The position numbers and the translations under genes are program-made. Shown in pieces: positions 33,034 to 42,398 of a stretch of 64,000 nt of DNA; the stretch's first letter is position 1, and every line of letters starts with the position of its first letter. Source of the stretch: DASWZN01 sp036404435 (GTDB lineage Bacteria; Acidobacteriota; Terriglobia; Bryobacterales; Bryobacteraceae); the NCBI GenBank assembly GCA_036404435.1, contig DASWZN010000051.1:186001-250000 (forward strand), in the 5' to 3' direction. The notes beneath the pieces are model-generated. The model was not told the DNA's origin, did not search any database, and was given only the letters and a program-made list of their open reading frames with translations.

Positions 33034-36000
33034 TCACGGCACAACCTGGACCTGTGTCGGCCCGGTCGCGATCTCCGCATTAGCGGCATCCCGGTACTTC
33101 AGCCGGTAGTACAACACTCTCTGAGAAATGGCGGGGATCACGATCATCCTCGGAGCCCCGGTGAATCCACTATAGTTCTCGCTCGCCCAATAGAACGGCG
33201 TGGTCTCGTTCACCCTGGCGCCCACGGCCTCGCAAGCCTCCTGGCGCGACGTGCAGTGGAAACCTGTGTCGTACCCAAACTCCACTACCACGTTGTTGGT
33301 CCCACTGGGAACCGCACCCACCGGAGTCAGCATCGGAATAAAGGTGCCCCGGTTGATGCTGTCCTTGGCGGGCCAGGGCGGGAGCTTCATGGCCATATTC
33401 TCAGTACGCATGCCGTCCAGCCAGCGCGCCAGGAAGAAGCCCCATTTTCCATCTGGACTCGCGTCCAGATGCTTGTATCCGTCATCCTCCCGACTACCAA
33501 ATGGCTGCCCTAACAGGCGCTCGAACGAACCGTTGCGATCCTTGGCGAGAGTGATCCCCACCTGGGCAAACACGGGGCTCGTCGGAGATAAATCGTGCAC
33601 GCACATGCCCACGTCCGTATTATCGGGGCAACTGAGCGTGCTGGTGCCGGGGCAGTTCATGTAGATGTCGTTCACGCCCGCGCCGGAATAACAGGATGAA
33701 CCATAGCAGAATTTGTAATTGTCTCCAGACGTACTGGTGATAGGGCCGGGGCTGACATTGACGGCAGGCTTCCTGTCACAAACCGCCTCCGTGGGGAGGA
33801 TCTTGGGATGCAAAACGGCAGTCGCCTTGTAGAGCGTTCCGCTCACCTGCGTCCAAGTCTGGGATGGAGGGTTATAAGTAAGCGCATCCAAAATCCAACT
33901 GTAGTCGCTTGCTTGAAGCTGGCCTGGGTGACTGTCCCCCGTCTGCCCTGGAAGATTCGCAAACGCTGGGCTCTCGTTAAGGATGTGCGCAGGGGCTCCT
34001 GCCATGTTTTCTGCCGCAGCATCGGGAACGCTGCCAGTAAAGCCCAAGTAGCAACCCCATCCAATACTACCCAAACCGCAACCAGCCGACACATCCCGAA
34101 CGATGGTCAAATGGTTGGTGTCCGGGCCGGTGAACTGCGTGCCGTGCGTAGCCGGGATGAATTTCTTGTAGGTCATCGTTGTGTCTGCGCCGTTGGGGTC
34201 ATCCAGGAAATCCCAGTAGGTATCGTTCCAACTGGTCTTGCTTGTGACAAGCGAAAGCGCCGCACAATTCGGATACACCACAGTCGTGGAGGAGTGGGAA
34301 GCGACCCCTGTGGCGTCGACCCCACGAAGGACGGTCCATTTACAGGAGGCGTTGGGATCCCCACACTCAGAGGCTTTGGACAGTAGTTGAACCCTCTCCG
34401 ACTCGATCGTGAATATGTCACCAGGCTGTGCGGCCTGCATAGGACCAAGGAAGCCGTTTGCGCCGCGCAGAGTATTCTCCGCGGAGCAACTCGTGCTCGC
34501 CTTGTAAAGGTCGCCGGACACCAGTACCGATGAGCACCGATTCGTTCCTCCCGTAGTGGCCCTCCACTGAGACTGCACCGGCATAGGGCTCGGGCAGGTC
34601 GCATCGGTGCTCGGATCGATCCCGGCAGTTCCTAGCGCCTGAGCTAGTTCGGTTTGAATTGGTCCATTCCCACAGGTAGGCCCCCAGTACATATCCGAAG
34701 CGCTAATTTCCGCCCATCCACCAGTAGTTTCTCCCGAAGTTCCCCCTGTGTGCATTTTGCACCAGCGGTCTGGGTAGAAACTCAGGGTGGAGGTCGCCGC
34801 TATGAACTGCTTGGTTTGAACGTCAAAGATACCTTTGTAACCTGGTTGATCCTGGACACCGCCAGCCAGGAAATCAACGTGCAGGTATCGATTATCGATT
34901 AAGCCAGCTACAAGGAGCGTATTCCAGTAGGCTTCATGAGCCGCAAAATCAGAGGAAAACGCCGCCATCGCCGCGACAACGTCAGGCACTAGAGTAGTCA
35001 CTGTTATGGGGGAGTACTGACCCTCTCGAGTAAAGCCCGTATCCAGGTTCTGCCCGGTATAGGTCGTCAGTACAATCGCTGTTTTGCCCGAGATGGGTAT
35101 GCTGCCATATAGTTTTGTAGGGTCCGTCTTATCGAAGTTCGCCCCCGACGCTCCAGCATAACGCCAACCAGACGGAATCTGATATACAGTCGATACTACC
35201 GAATCGCCCGTAGCATCGTCGATCCAGTATCCAACGGCGCCACTGCTCCCGAACACGCAGCGATATCCGGAGCGAGTTGTGCCGTTGTAGGTCTGTGTAG
35301 CAAGCGCATTGGAGCAATTCTGCGCCGCCATCGTATGTTCTTCACCGGGCCAGGAGAGGCCCAAATTCACCGCCACATAATCCAAGCTGACCGTGTTGCT
35401 AGTGGTCGTAGACTTGCGAATCAGCAAGCCCCCGGTCGGCGCGTTCATCTCGACCGGATCGAGAAGGGACCCGATGACATCCGAGGAGGATTGCCACGAT
35501 TGTTCCAGCGGAACCTCTGTTCCAACCCAGCACTGCGAACTGACCTGCGACCACGGCGCGCAGGTATTCAGGTTAACTGTCAGAATCGCACTCCGGCAGG
35601 TCGAGGCATCGGCGGTGAGGCACAGGTCGATGTTGTTGTCATTGCCTGATCCGGTCCCGCTGCCTTGGAGCGTGACTGTGATCCAGTCCATATCCCAGGG
35701 GCCTTCGTTATAGTTAGTGAAACCGCTCGGTACGTGGACGAATAGCCAGTTGTTATTGGCATCTCCGACATAGGATGCGGCGTTGGAGTCCGCCGTGGCG
35801 AGCGATACAGTGCTCGCGTTCGTCCACCCCGCACCAGGGGTTACAATCGTGGGAGCAACCAACCCCCCGTACGGACTACCGTCGAGCGCTTGGGCGTTGC
35901 TGATGCGGCGGACAAGAAGACCCGTGCGAGGGTCGATAATAACTTGCGTACTCGTCTTTTCAGGTGTCCGTTTAGCCCAGGTGGTCCCCGCTTCGATATT

Positions 36001-36690
36001 GGTGATCCAGCTCCTTCCCCTACGGAAGGCATAGTCAAGAACGACGTGCTTAGAGTTGGTGACGGTATCGACCCGGCGTTGCTGACCGGCATTTGGGCCA
36101 GAGGTCAGCACGATATAATCATTCACTGCAATTGTCTCGGCAACGGCAAACGTGACCGCCGTCCCGCTGATCGAAAGCGTGCCGTTGCCCGCCGTCGTTG
36201 GGTACGTGTAATCCATCGTCGGATACGCATATCGGCCCGGACGAGCGGGGTCCCGCGCAAACGGCTCGTTGTACATTGTCCCGAGTGCGATGTTCTGGGT
36301 CGTGAAGGTCCCGGTGGCCGTGTCGGACCCACAGGTGATCCGGTAGTAGTGGGGCGTGAGTACCTGAAGCGCACGGCTGTAGTACTTGCCGTCGGAGGCC
36401 ATCTCCGCCGCCCGCTTGCCGATGACGAAGGTGCGCGCCCGCCCGTCGGCGATGTTCCCGGCACGGTTGTCGAGGTTCGCGCCGGAAAACAGGGCCGGGT
36501 CCACGTCATGGACGAGGGGCGTATAGGACGCCGACTCGCTCACTTCCATCATGCAGGCGGACGAATCGGGAGCGGTGTAGGCAATCACGGCCTGAGTCGG
36601 GGTGCTCCCCACAAGACGGATGTTGGTAACGGCCGCTTGCGCCGATGCCAGGCACAGCAGCGCCGGAAGAAGACTACGGCACATTCGCAT
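33034..36690 (-). CDS. Very large Cys-rich secreted protein of unknown function
   Basis: 1218 residues with signal peptide (SLLPALLCLASAQA) and SD GAGGTG 8 nt upstream. Residues about 20-110 look like a fibronectin-type domain (VTNIRLVGSTPTQAVIAYT). The middle is Thr/Ser/Gly-rich with many Cys residues, and a late segment (KHLDASPDGKWGFFLARW) resembles a beta-propeller blade. A second fibronectin-like domain closes the protein (YYRLKYRDAANAEIATGPTQV). The base composition appears lower in GC and codon use looser than in the neighbours, so it may be acquired. No catalytic motif is evident. It is likely extracellular or surface bound. Confidence 0.8.
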   Translation of the reverse strand: MRMCRSLLPALLCLASAQAAVTNIRLVGSTPTQAVIAYTAPDSSACMMEVSESASYTPLVHDVDPALFSGANLDNRAGNIADGRARTFVIGKRAAEMASDGKYYSRALQVLTPHYYRITCGSDTATGTFTTQNIALGTMYNEPFARDPARPGRYAYPTMDYTYPTTAGNGTLSISGTAVTFAVAETIAVNDYIVLTSGPNAGQQRRVDTVTNSKHVVLDYAFRRGRSWITNIEAGTTWAKRTPEKTSTQVIIDPRTGLLVRRISNAQALDGSPYGGLVAPTIVTPGAGWTNASTVSLATADSNAASYVGDANNNWLFVHVPSGFTNYNEGPWDMDWITVTLQGSGTGSGNDNNIDLCLTADASTCRSAILTVNLNTCAPWSQVSSQCWVGTEVPLEQSWQSSSDVIGSLLDPVEMNAPTGGLLIRKSTTTSNTVSLDYVAVNLGLSWPGEEHTMAAQNCSNALATQTYNGTTRSGYRCVFGSSGAVGYWIDDATGDSVVSTVYQIPSGWRYAGASGANFDKTDPTKLYGSIPISGKTAIVLTTYTGQNLDTGFTREGQYSPITVTTLVPDVVAAMAAFSSDFAAHEAYWNTLLVAGLIDNRYLHVDFLAGGVQDQPGYKGIFDVQTKQFIAATSTLSFYPDRWCKMHTGGTSGETTGGWAEISASDMYWGPTCGNGPIQTELAQALGTAGIDPSTDATCPSPMPVQSQWRATTGGTNRCSSVLVSGDLYKASTSCSAENTLRGANGFLGPMQAAQPGDIFTIESERVQLLSKASECGDPNASCKWTVLRGVDATGVASHSSTTVVYPNCAALSLVTSKTSWNDTYWDFLDDPNGADTTMTYKKFIPATHGTQFTGPDTNHLTIVRDVSAGCGLGSIGWGCYLGFTGSVPDAAAENMAGAPAHILNESPAFANLPGQTGDSHPGQLQASDYSWILDALTYNPPSQTWTQVSGTLYKATAVLHPKILPTEAVCDRKPAVNVSPGPITSTSGDNYKFCYGSSCYSGAGVNDIYMNCPGTSTLSCPDNTDVGMCVHDLSPTSPVFAQVGITLAKDRNGSFERLLGQPFGSREDDGYKHLDASPDGKWGFFLARWLDGMRTENMAMKLPPWPAKDSINRGTFIPMLTPVGAVPSGTNNVVVEFGYDTGFHCTSRQEACEAVGARVNETTPFYWASENYSGFTGAPRMIVIPAISQRVLYYRLKYRDAANAEIATGPTQVQVVP

Positions 36691-36840
36691 TGCTATTCAC
36701 CTCGATCTGGCGGGTTCCGCGCGCGGCGGCGCCCACCGGCTCCAACCTACTCCGCTGCTCTCTCCGCTGCCCTTTGTCAAAGCCTGCAAGTGATTGGCGA
36801 CAATCCGGAAAAAGACTCCCCAATGTCGTGAATGGCGCCC

Positions 36841-38901
36841 TCAGCGGCCGCCTGACGCCTTTTCTGCAAGAACATATCCAAAGGCCAACCTGGCGGGCTG
36901 GGGCAGCACGAACTCAGCCTGGCCCTCGGGCGGCAGCAGCGCGATTTCCACCGCCTGGCCAGCGCCCCCGCGCGTCTGGGCCGGCCAGATGCCGCGCTTC
37001 ATAACTGCCAGTTCCCGGAGCGTATACTCCTGCTGCCCGCCGCGTGCGGACGGTATCAGCACCCGCCAGGACGCCCAGGCTCCCTCAACAGGCTCCGGCG
37101 TCCACAGGCTGATGCCCAACCCCGAATATCCCTTTGCTTCCAGAGCCGACGGCCAGCCGATGCGCAGAGTGGCCGGCAGCCTGGTCCCCTGGCTCAACGT
37201 CACGACCTGTTCCCAAGCGCCCGTCCACTTGTCGAGCGGCCTGGCCGGCGCTGGCTGCTTTCCCGCCTCAACAACGGCCGCGCTCACATCGGCATACAGA
37301 TACGACCAGGCCTGCCGCGACACGCCATAAACCGTGCCGGCGACGGCCAGCCACACCACCAATCCTGTGGCAGCCGACAACGCGACTCGCCTGCCCGCTC
37401 CTCCGTAGAGCCAAAACGCGCTGCGGCCCTTTTCGCGCAAGCTGCCGAAACCGACGGCAGCGACGGTCACCAGCGCAAAATGAATGCAGTGCGAGTAGCG
37501 AGGCTGCGCCTCCCACAACAGAACGATAGCGGCGGCGGCGAGCACAATACTCGCGGTCGGGAGGCACAAGCGCCAGGCCAGCGGCCAGCGGTTCAACGCG
37601 GCCATGAACCCGGCGATACACATCAAGAGGACCACAGGCGCGTAGGTCAATCGAAAGGCCATGGCGAGGAGCGCGGCAGTTCGATAGCCGCTTTCGTCAA
37701 GCCCTTCCTCCGCGGTGGCGCCGAAACCCAACGCGAAGAACTTCGACGCCTTCACCACAGGCACCACGCCAAACATAATCAAAGGCTTCCGGGCGGCTTC
37801 CGTCGCGAGCACCGACAACAGTAGCCTGTCCTTGCTCTGCGGAGCGCCGGCCACGTCGAGTTGCTCGTAACGGCCCAGATATTCACCCAGGGAAACAAGG
37901 TTCCATCCCCGGGTCACGTAGCCGAGTATGGGAGAGCGGATCCGGGTAACATCGTTGCCGCGCACCCAGGCGTCGAAATGACTCTTCGCGGGAAACCAAA
38001 CCGCGGCCGCTAGAACTCCGGTCGCAACCATGGCCGCCAGACCGGCGCGCCTCGCCTTTGTCAGCGCAGACAGCGCGACTACGACGGCTCCGAGCGCGAG
38101 CAGGAACTCATCCTGGCCATTCCGCTGGATTCCCACCAGAATCAGGAGGCATCCCAGCGCCAAGCCTCTCCACAGCGCATCGCGCCACGGAGACGGGTGC
38201 TTCCGCAGTCCTCCCAGAATGAACCAGATCCCCACCACCAGGAAGAAGGTGCCGGGAATCTGGGGCGTGTAGCTCAGCACATCGAGCACGTGGTACGGGC
38301 AGATGGCGAGCAGCCATGCCGCCACGCGCGCGTATGCCGAGCCCACGAGCCGTCGCGCGATCAGAAACGTGAATACCAACGTTCCAGCGCCAAGGATCGC
38401 GTTCACAACGTGGACAGCCACAAGATCCGCGGCGCCGAAGAACACGCGCAGAGGATAGTAAAGTGGGAATGCGCGGTAGAGGTAGAGATAGTAGTCGTAC
38501 CCCGAACTCAACCGCGCGAGGGTGGCGTGCGTCGGGCCTTCGCGGGCCAGCGTCGCCACGAAGTCGTGCATGAGCTTGTCGTCGTTGATGAGGGCATAAC
38601 GCGGGAACACCGCCGCGACGGCGAGCCTCGTACCCACCCAAAACGCCGCCAGGAGCGCCACGAACCATAAGTCGCGCACCCACCGGACCGAAACCATGGA
38701 CAGCCAGCATCCCACCAGGATCCCGACCATCCCAAAAATGCAGGCGGCGGCCAAAACCCACAGGGGCAACTCCCGGAAATGACGCAGCAGGCCGGCGAAG
38801 CAGCCCAGCATCCCGCTCGCAACGCCGAAAGCGGCCGCGGTTGTGAGCAGCGTCACGATGCACTCCGCCCAGGCGCTTGGAAGGCGCACCCGCTCACGCA
38901 T
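36841..38901 (-). CDS. GT-C type membrane glycosyltransferase (ArnT/PMT-like)
   Basis: About 686 residues from ATG 38901 (8-nt overlap with the upstream GT2); the longer frame to 38943 overlaps it by 50 nt. It has a dozen or so hydrophobic helices, an acidic first-loop motif (YALINDDKLMHDF), a YYLYLYRAFPLYYPL helix-loop and a soluble C-terminal domain from about 530. This is the layout of lipid-linked sugar transferases of the GT39/GT83 group, which transfer sugars from polyprenyl phosphate carriers on the periplasmic side. The preceding GT2 could make the polyprenyl-phosphate sugar donor. Confidence 0.75.
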   Translation of the reverse strand: MRERVRLPSAWAECIVTLLTTAAAFGVASGMLGCFAGLLRHFRELPLWVLAAACIFGMVGILVGCWLSMVSVRWVRDLWFVALLAAFWVGTRLAVAAVFPRYALINDDKLMHDFVATLAREGPTHATLARLSSGYDYYLYLYRAFPLYYPLRVFFGAADLVAVHVVNAILGAGTLVFTFLIARRLVGSAYARVAAWLLAICPYHVLDVLSYTPQIPGTFFLVVGIWFILGGLRKHPSPWRDALWRGLALGCLLILVGIQRNGQDEFLLALGAVVVALSALTKARRAGLAAMVATGVLAAAVWFPAKSHFDAWVRGNDVTRIRSPILGYVTRGWNLVSLGEYLGRYEQLDVAGAPQSKDRLLLSVLATEAARKPLIMFGVVPVVKASKFFALGFGATAEEGLDESGYRTAALLAMAFRLTYAPVVLLMCIAGFMAALNRWPLAWRLCLPTASIVLAAAAIVLLWEAQPRYSHCIHFALVTVAAVGFGSLREKGRSAFWLYGGAGRRVALSAATGLVVWLAVAGTVYGVSRQAWSYLYADVSAAVVEAGKQPAPARPLDKWTGAWEQVVTLSQGTRLPATLRIGWPSALEAKGYSGLGISLWTPEPVEGAWASWRVLIPSARGGQQEYTLRELAVMKRGIWPAQTRGGAGQAVEIALLPPEGQAEFVLPQPARLAFGYVLAEKASGGR

Positions 38902-39889
38902 TCGGAAACACCCGAATAGTTTCCACGATGAAGTAATGCGCATCGCGAATAGGGAGGAAACTGGTGTTGCTGCGCCCGCCGATCAGGACGAATCCGAGCA
39001 CGCCGGCCCCCAGCACGCCCTCGACCGCAAGGACCAGCAGAGAGGCCAGAGCGTAAAGCGCCCATCCCGGCACTGCCAGCCCCGTACCCAATCGCAAGAA
39101 AAGCGTAGTCGCCATCAGAACGGCGGCCAGGCCCGACAAGCCGAGCCCGGCCAGCAAGAGACGCACGCTGACCACCTCTCCGTAAACCGAAAGCGCGCTC
39201 CAGCCGTGCACCACCAGGCCGGAGAATTTCATGCGCGAACGGCTCCGGAGGCGTCTATCGCGAGCCAAAGGGACGCTACTGTGCGCCAGCCCGGAATGGA
39301 TGACCGCCGCGGCATAGTGGTTCCACAACTCCCAGACCACCATCAGACGCCGTAGCGCGGAGGAGGGCACTACGCTGAAGTTCCCCACCCGCACCGGCGC
39401 GCCCGTCAGCACCCGGTGCAGAGCGCGGTACAGGTGGTAGAACGCCCGGAAAGTCAGCGACTCCATGCGCCGGGCTCGCGCTCCGAAGACGATCTGGCGG
39501 TCGCGCTCCTGCCCCATCCGCTTTACCAGCGTCAGGACGTCTTCCGGCCGGTCCTCGCCGTCCGCGTCCATCACCACCACCGCGCGGCACGGTATGGTCT
39601 GCTGGACGTGGACTAGGCCGATCGCGATGGCGCGCTGGTGTCCCAGGTTGCGCGCCAGGCGCACGATTTCGATGCTCCGGATGTTTTCGAGCGGGCCCTC
39701 GGTCAGCCGGTCCGGAGGCGGCTCGGTGGAGGCGTCGTCCACCAATACCAACCGGGACTCCGGCGCGCACTGCCGCAAAGTCGCATCCAGCCTGGGGATC
39801 AGCAGGGCCACCGATTCCCAATCGTTAAAGACCGGCATCAGCACTACCAGCGAGCCCGTGGCCGCTTGCTCCGCGCTTCCTGGCGTCAC
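38894..39889 (-). CDS. GT2 glycosyltransferase of the polyprenyl-phosphate type (DPM/ArnC-like)
   Basis: About 331 residues. GT-A motifs: VLMPVFNDWESV, LVLVDDAST, ARNLGHQRAIAIGL, VVVMDADGEDRPED; two C-terminal membrane helices (LLAGLGLSGLAAVLMATTLF and the next one) as in polyprenyl-phosphate sugar synthases. I prefer GTG 39889 because TATCAT stands 6 nt before it; TTG 39892 is one codon earlier. Its 5' end and promoter are duplicated at 40011-40139 and beyond. It overlaps the GT-C gene, suggesting donor synthesis followed by transfer. Confidence 0.85.
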   Translation of the reverse strand: MTPGSAEQAATGSLVVLMPVFNDWESVALLIPRLDATLRQCAPESRLVLVDDASTEPPPDRLTEGPLENIRSIEIVRLARNLGHQRAIAIGLVHVQQTIPCRAVVVMDADGEDRPEDVLTLVKRMGQERDRQIVFGARARRMESLTFRAFYHLYRALHRVLTGAPVRVGNFSVVPSSALRRLMVVWELWNHYAAAVIHSGLAHSSVPLARDRRLRSRSRMKFSGLVVHGWSALSVYGEVVSVRLLLAGLGLSGLAAVLMATTLFLRLGTGLAVPGWALYALASLLVLAVEGVLGAGVLGFVLIGGRSNTSFLPIRDAHYFIVETIRVFPNA

Positions 39890-39895
39890 CAATCC

Positions 39896-39901
39896 ATGAT
39901 A
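39896..39901 (-). promoter_or_regulatory. -10-like TATCAT for the GT2 gene
   Basis: Minus-strand TATCAT is followed by 6 nt and GTG 39889, fitting a leaderless start. The same hexamer and spacing are preserved in the truncated duplicate upstream (hexamer at about 40146-40151, GTG 40139). Confidence 0.4.
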
Positions 39902-40010
39902 CTCGTTGGACTCCTCGGTTGCCCTGCGGCAAGAGCGCCCGGCGCGGACGCAACTCGGAGTGCCCCGGATTCTTGACGGCTCTCCGCTAAACAGCGCGCA
40001 ACCGTTTCTG

Positions 40011-40139
40011 TCAGCCGCGCTGCTGCAGATTCGCTTCCGGCCTGGGGATCAGCAGAGCCACCGACCCCCAATCGTTGAAGACCGGTATCAGCACTACCAG
40101 CGGGCCTGTGGCCGCCTGCTCCGCGCTTCCTGGCATCAC
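40011..40139 (-). pseudogene. Duplicated 5' fragment of the GT2 gene
   Basis: From GTG 40139 the minus strand encodes a 42-residue peptide beginning VMPGSAEQAATGPLVVLIP and ending at TGA 40011-40013. It is nearly identical to the first ~40 residues of the GT2 protein (VTPGSAEQAATGSLVVLMP). The similarity continues upstream through the promoter, so about 170 bp around 40030-40200 is a diverged direct repeat of about 39783-39955. Only the first strand of the GT-A fold is left, so it is not an active enzyme. Confidence 0.75.
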
Positions 40140-40269
40140 CAATCCATGATACTCGTCGGACTCCTCCTTCGCCCCGCCAGCACGGCGCTCGGTGCGGCTG
40201 TCGTGTAAGACAGGAATACCTGGTTCCTGACACCAGCGCCCGCTGACGTCACAGAGGGACCACCTGTTG

Positions 40270-41055
40270 TCAGGACTCCTTGCGGCCAACATACAGGAGG
40301 TATGGACTCGTCCATCGATTCTCGGGGATCGGCACGACCCGCGACACGAGGTTGGCGACGATCTGCAGCTTCGGCAAGGCGCGGAGGAACCCGGTGGCGT
40401 CTCCATAGGGTAATGCAATGCCCAGATTCAGTCCTCCGTAGTAGGCGCAGTAGAGCCGATCGAGACCGGGCATCTCCAGCAGCGCCCGGAATTTGGGCAT
40501 CCTCATGATCTCCAGGTTGTGCGCGGCCAACACTTCCGGAGCGCCCATGCGGCGGTAGATGCCGACGACATTGGGAATGATGATCACGAGAAACCCGCCT
40601 GGCTTCAGGATCTCGAGATGCGCCTCGATCGCCTCGCGGGGCTCGGAGAAGTGTTCGATCAGTCCTCCCGAATAGACGACATCATACGCCTCTGCGTGCG
40701 TGCGCCGGAAATCCGGAGCCAGGAAGTCCCCAAAGATGGAGCGGCTCTCGTCGAGTCCGAGTCGGGCGAACAGCTTGCGTTGCACGGCCAATCCGGCCTC
40801 GGAGAAATCGGCCCCGAAAACCTCGTAGTCGAAGTGCGCCTTCCAGAGCAGCAAGCTCCTTCCGGGCGCGCTCCCCAGCTCGATAATGCGCCTACCCCCT
40901 CCTCTGGGAAGAAAACGCGGCAGGACCTGCTTCCACAGAATGCGTGTGGATGGCGGCTCGAAAAGAAAGCGCTTGAAGCGATTCGGCTCTTCCTCCACAT
41001 CCAAGCCTTCCCAAGCCTTATCCCAATACTGTTCGTCGGTGAGGCGTTCGTTCAA
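40270..41055 (-). CDS. Class I SAM-dependent methyltransferase
   Basis: 261 residues with motif I IIELGSAPGRSLLLWK (about 56-71), acidic D in EVFGADFSEAGL, and the post-motif YDVVYSGGLIEHFSEP typical of Methyltransf_11/23 proteins. The N-terminal extension (DEQYWDKAWEGLDVEEEPNRF) is common in methyltransferases of surface-glycan clusters. It starts 7 nt after the GT4 stop and is probably co-transcribed. A sugar or lipid-carrier acceptor is likely. Confidence 0.85.
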   Translation of the reverse strand: MNERLTDEQYWDKAWEGLDVEEEPNRFKRFLFEPPSTRILWKQVLPRFLPRGGGRRIIELGSAPGRSLLLWKAHFDYEVFGADFSEAGLAVQRKLFARLGLDESRSIFGDFLAPDFRRTHAEAYDVVYSGGLIEHFSEPREAIEAHLEILKPGGFLVIIIPNVVGIYRRMGAPEVLAAHNLEIMRMPKFRALLEMPGLDRLYCAYYGGLNLGIALPYGDATGFLRALPKLQIVANLVSRVVPIPENRWTSPYLLYVGRKES

Positions 41056-41062
41056 GTTCTCT

Positions 41063-42199
41063 CTAAGACTCCGGCAGGTTGCCGCCTCGGGCCAGGAGAC
41101 TGCCGAGCTTCACCAGCCGCTCGCAGAACAGGTCGTGACTGTGGCACGATTCCACTTTGGCGCGCGCTTTCAGACCCATCCGCCGCGCCTTCTCCGGGTC
41201 GTCCCACAAGCTGCGAATCGCCGCCCGGAGCGCGTCCACGTCTCCCGGGGGAACTACCAGACCGTCCACTCCGTTTTCGAAGTACTCGGGCGCCGCCACG
41301 TCGTCGGCACAGACCACCGCAAGCCGGTGCCACATGGCATTGAGAAAGGTCCCCTCTCCGCCGCCCCTTATGCGCCGCCCCACCAGTGGAACAACTACCA
41401 GCCGTGCGCCCGCCAGCAAGCGGCGGAAGTGCGGCTCCCGCGCTTGGACCACCACCACGTTCCTCGGGACGTCGCCAGCCGTGAGCGCAGGGTCCGTCGT
41501 GGACAACACCACCGCAATGTCCAGCCCTTCCACCGCCTGAAACAGCGTCTTGTAGTCTCGTTCCGAATCTCCGCCCGCAAAGACGTAGTCGCCTCGTAGC
41601 AACTGCTCTTCCTCGGGATCCTTGGAATGGTTCACTTGGTACGGTATGACCACAAACCGCTCAACGGGCAGACTCAACTCATTGGCATAGCCCAGACCGC
41701 TGCGGCGAGACCACACCACGCAGGCTTCCGCCGCTCCGGCCGCCCGGCGCAGAAGCCTCCTCTTCAGGGCTGAGCTGGGGTAAAGGTGCAGGTCCATCCA
41801 GACCACCCGCCCCCTTGTCGGCAACCACGACCGGAGTATCAAAAACAGCAGCGACGCGCGCTCGTAGGCGATCAGTCCGCATGACCTCTCCCGCCGGCTC
41901 AGTCGCCACAATCGCCAGGCCAGCCACACATCCGAGGCTGCTGCCGCCGCAGCGCCAAGCAGCCACAGCCGCCGCACGCGCTGCGCCACGGCCGCCAGCC
42001 ACGCAGTGCGCCTCACCTGTTGCACCTGCTGGGCGAACTTCGAGTCGTCCCACGACTGGTTGGAGTACAGGCCACCCTCGGGCGGCACCAGCCCCTCCAG
42101 GTCCAGTGAGTCCAGCAACCGGACTTCCCTCCACTCGGGATGGTAGCTACGCATCGTTTCCGGCTGGCCGCTTGGCAACTGTTGCGTCTCCGATGACAT
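41063..42199 (-). CDS. GT-B glycosyltransferase (GT4-like)
   Basis: 378 residues. The C-terminal domain carries the family pattern GGEGTFLNAMWHRLAVVCADD.. APEYFENGVDGLVVPPGDVDAL, with VVIPYQVNHSKDPEEEQ and DYVFAGGDSERDYKTL beginning the second Rossmann fold. One or two hydrophobic segments near 62-95 suggest membrane association. GAGGAG SD lies about 4 nt upstream. It is divergent from the flippase gene across 199 bp, consistent with one glycan locus. Confidence 0.82.
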   Translation of the reverse strand: MSSETQQLPSGQPETMRSYHPEWREVRLLDSLDLEGLVPPEGGLYSNQSWDDSKFAQQVQQVRRTAWLAAVAQRVRRLWLLGAAAAAASDVWLAWRLWRLSRRERSCGLIAYERASLLFLILRSWLPTRGRVVWMDLHLYPSSALKRRLLRRAAGAAEACVVWSRRSGLGYANELSLPVERFVVIPYQVNHSKDPEEEQLLRGDYVFAGGDSERDYKTLFQAVEGLDIAVVLSTTDPALTAGDVPRNVVVVQAREPHFRRLLAGARLVVVPLVGRRIRGGGEGTFLNAMWHRLAVVCADDVAAPEYFENGVDGLVVPPGDVDALRAAIRSLWDDPEKARRMGLKARAKVESCHSHDLFCERLVKLGSLLARGGNLPES

Positions 42200-42398
42200 G
42201 CGCTCCTCTGCTCAACGGCCGGCCATTCTAACTGGAATTTCCATTCTGAACTCCCGGGTCCTGTTCAGTATACAACCAGCCGCCATCCTCTTATCCTGCG
42301 ACGTGCACCCGTTCCGCCAGGGCGGTCTGTTGCTGATGGCTGATGGCCGATGCCTGACGACCACAACCTGCACATCAACTCCCTTTCCTGTTAGAGTG

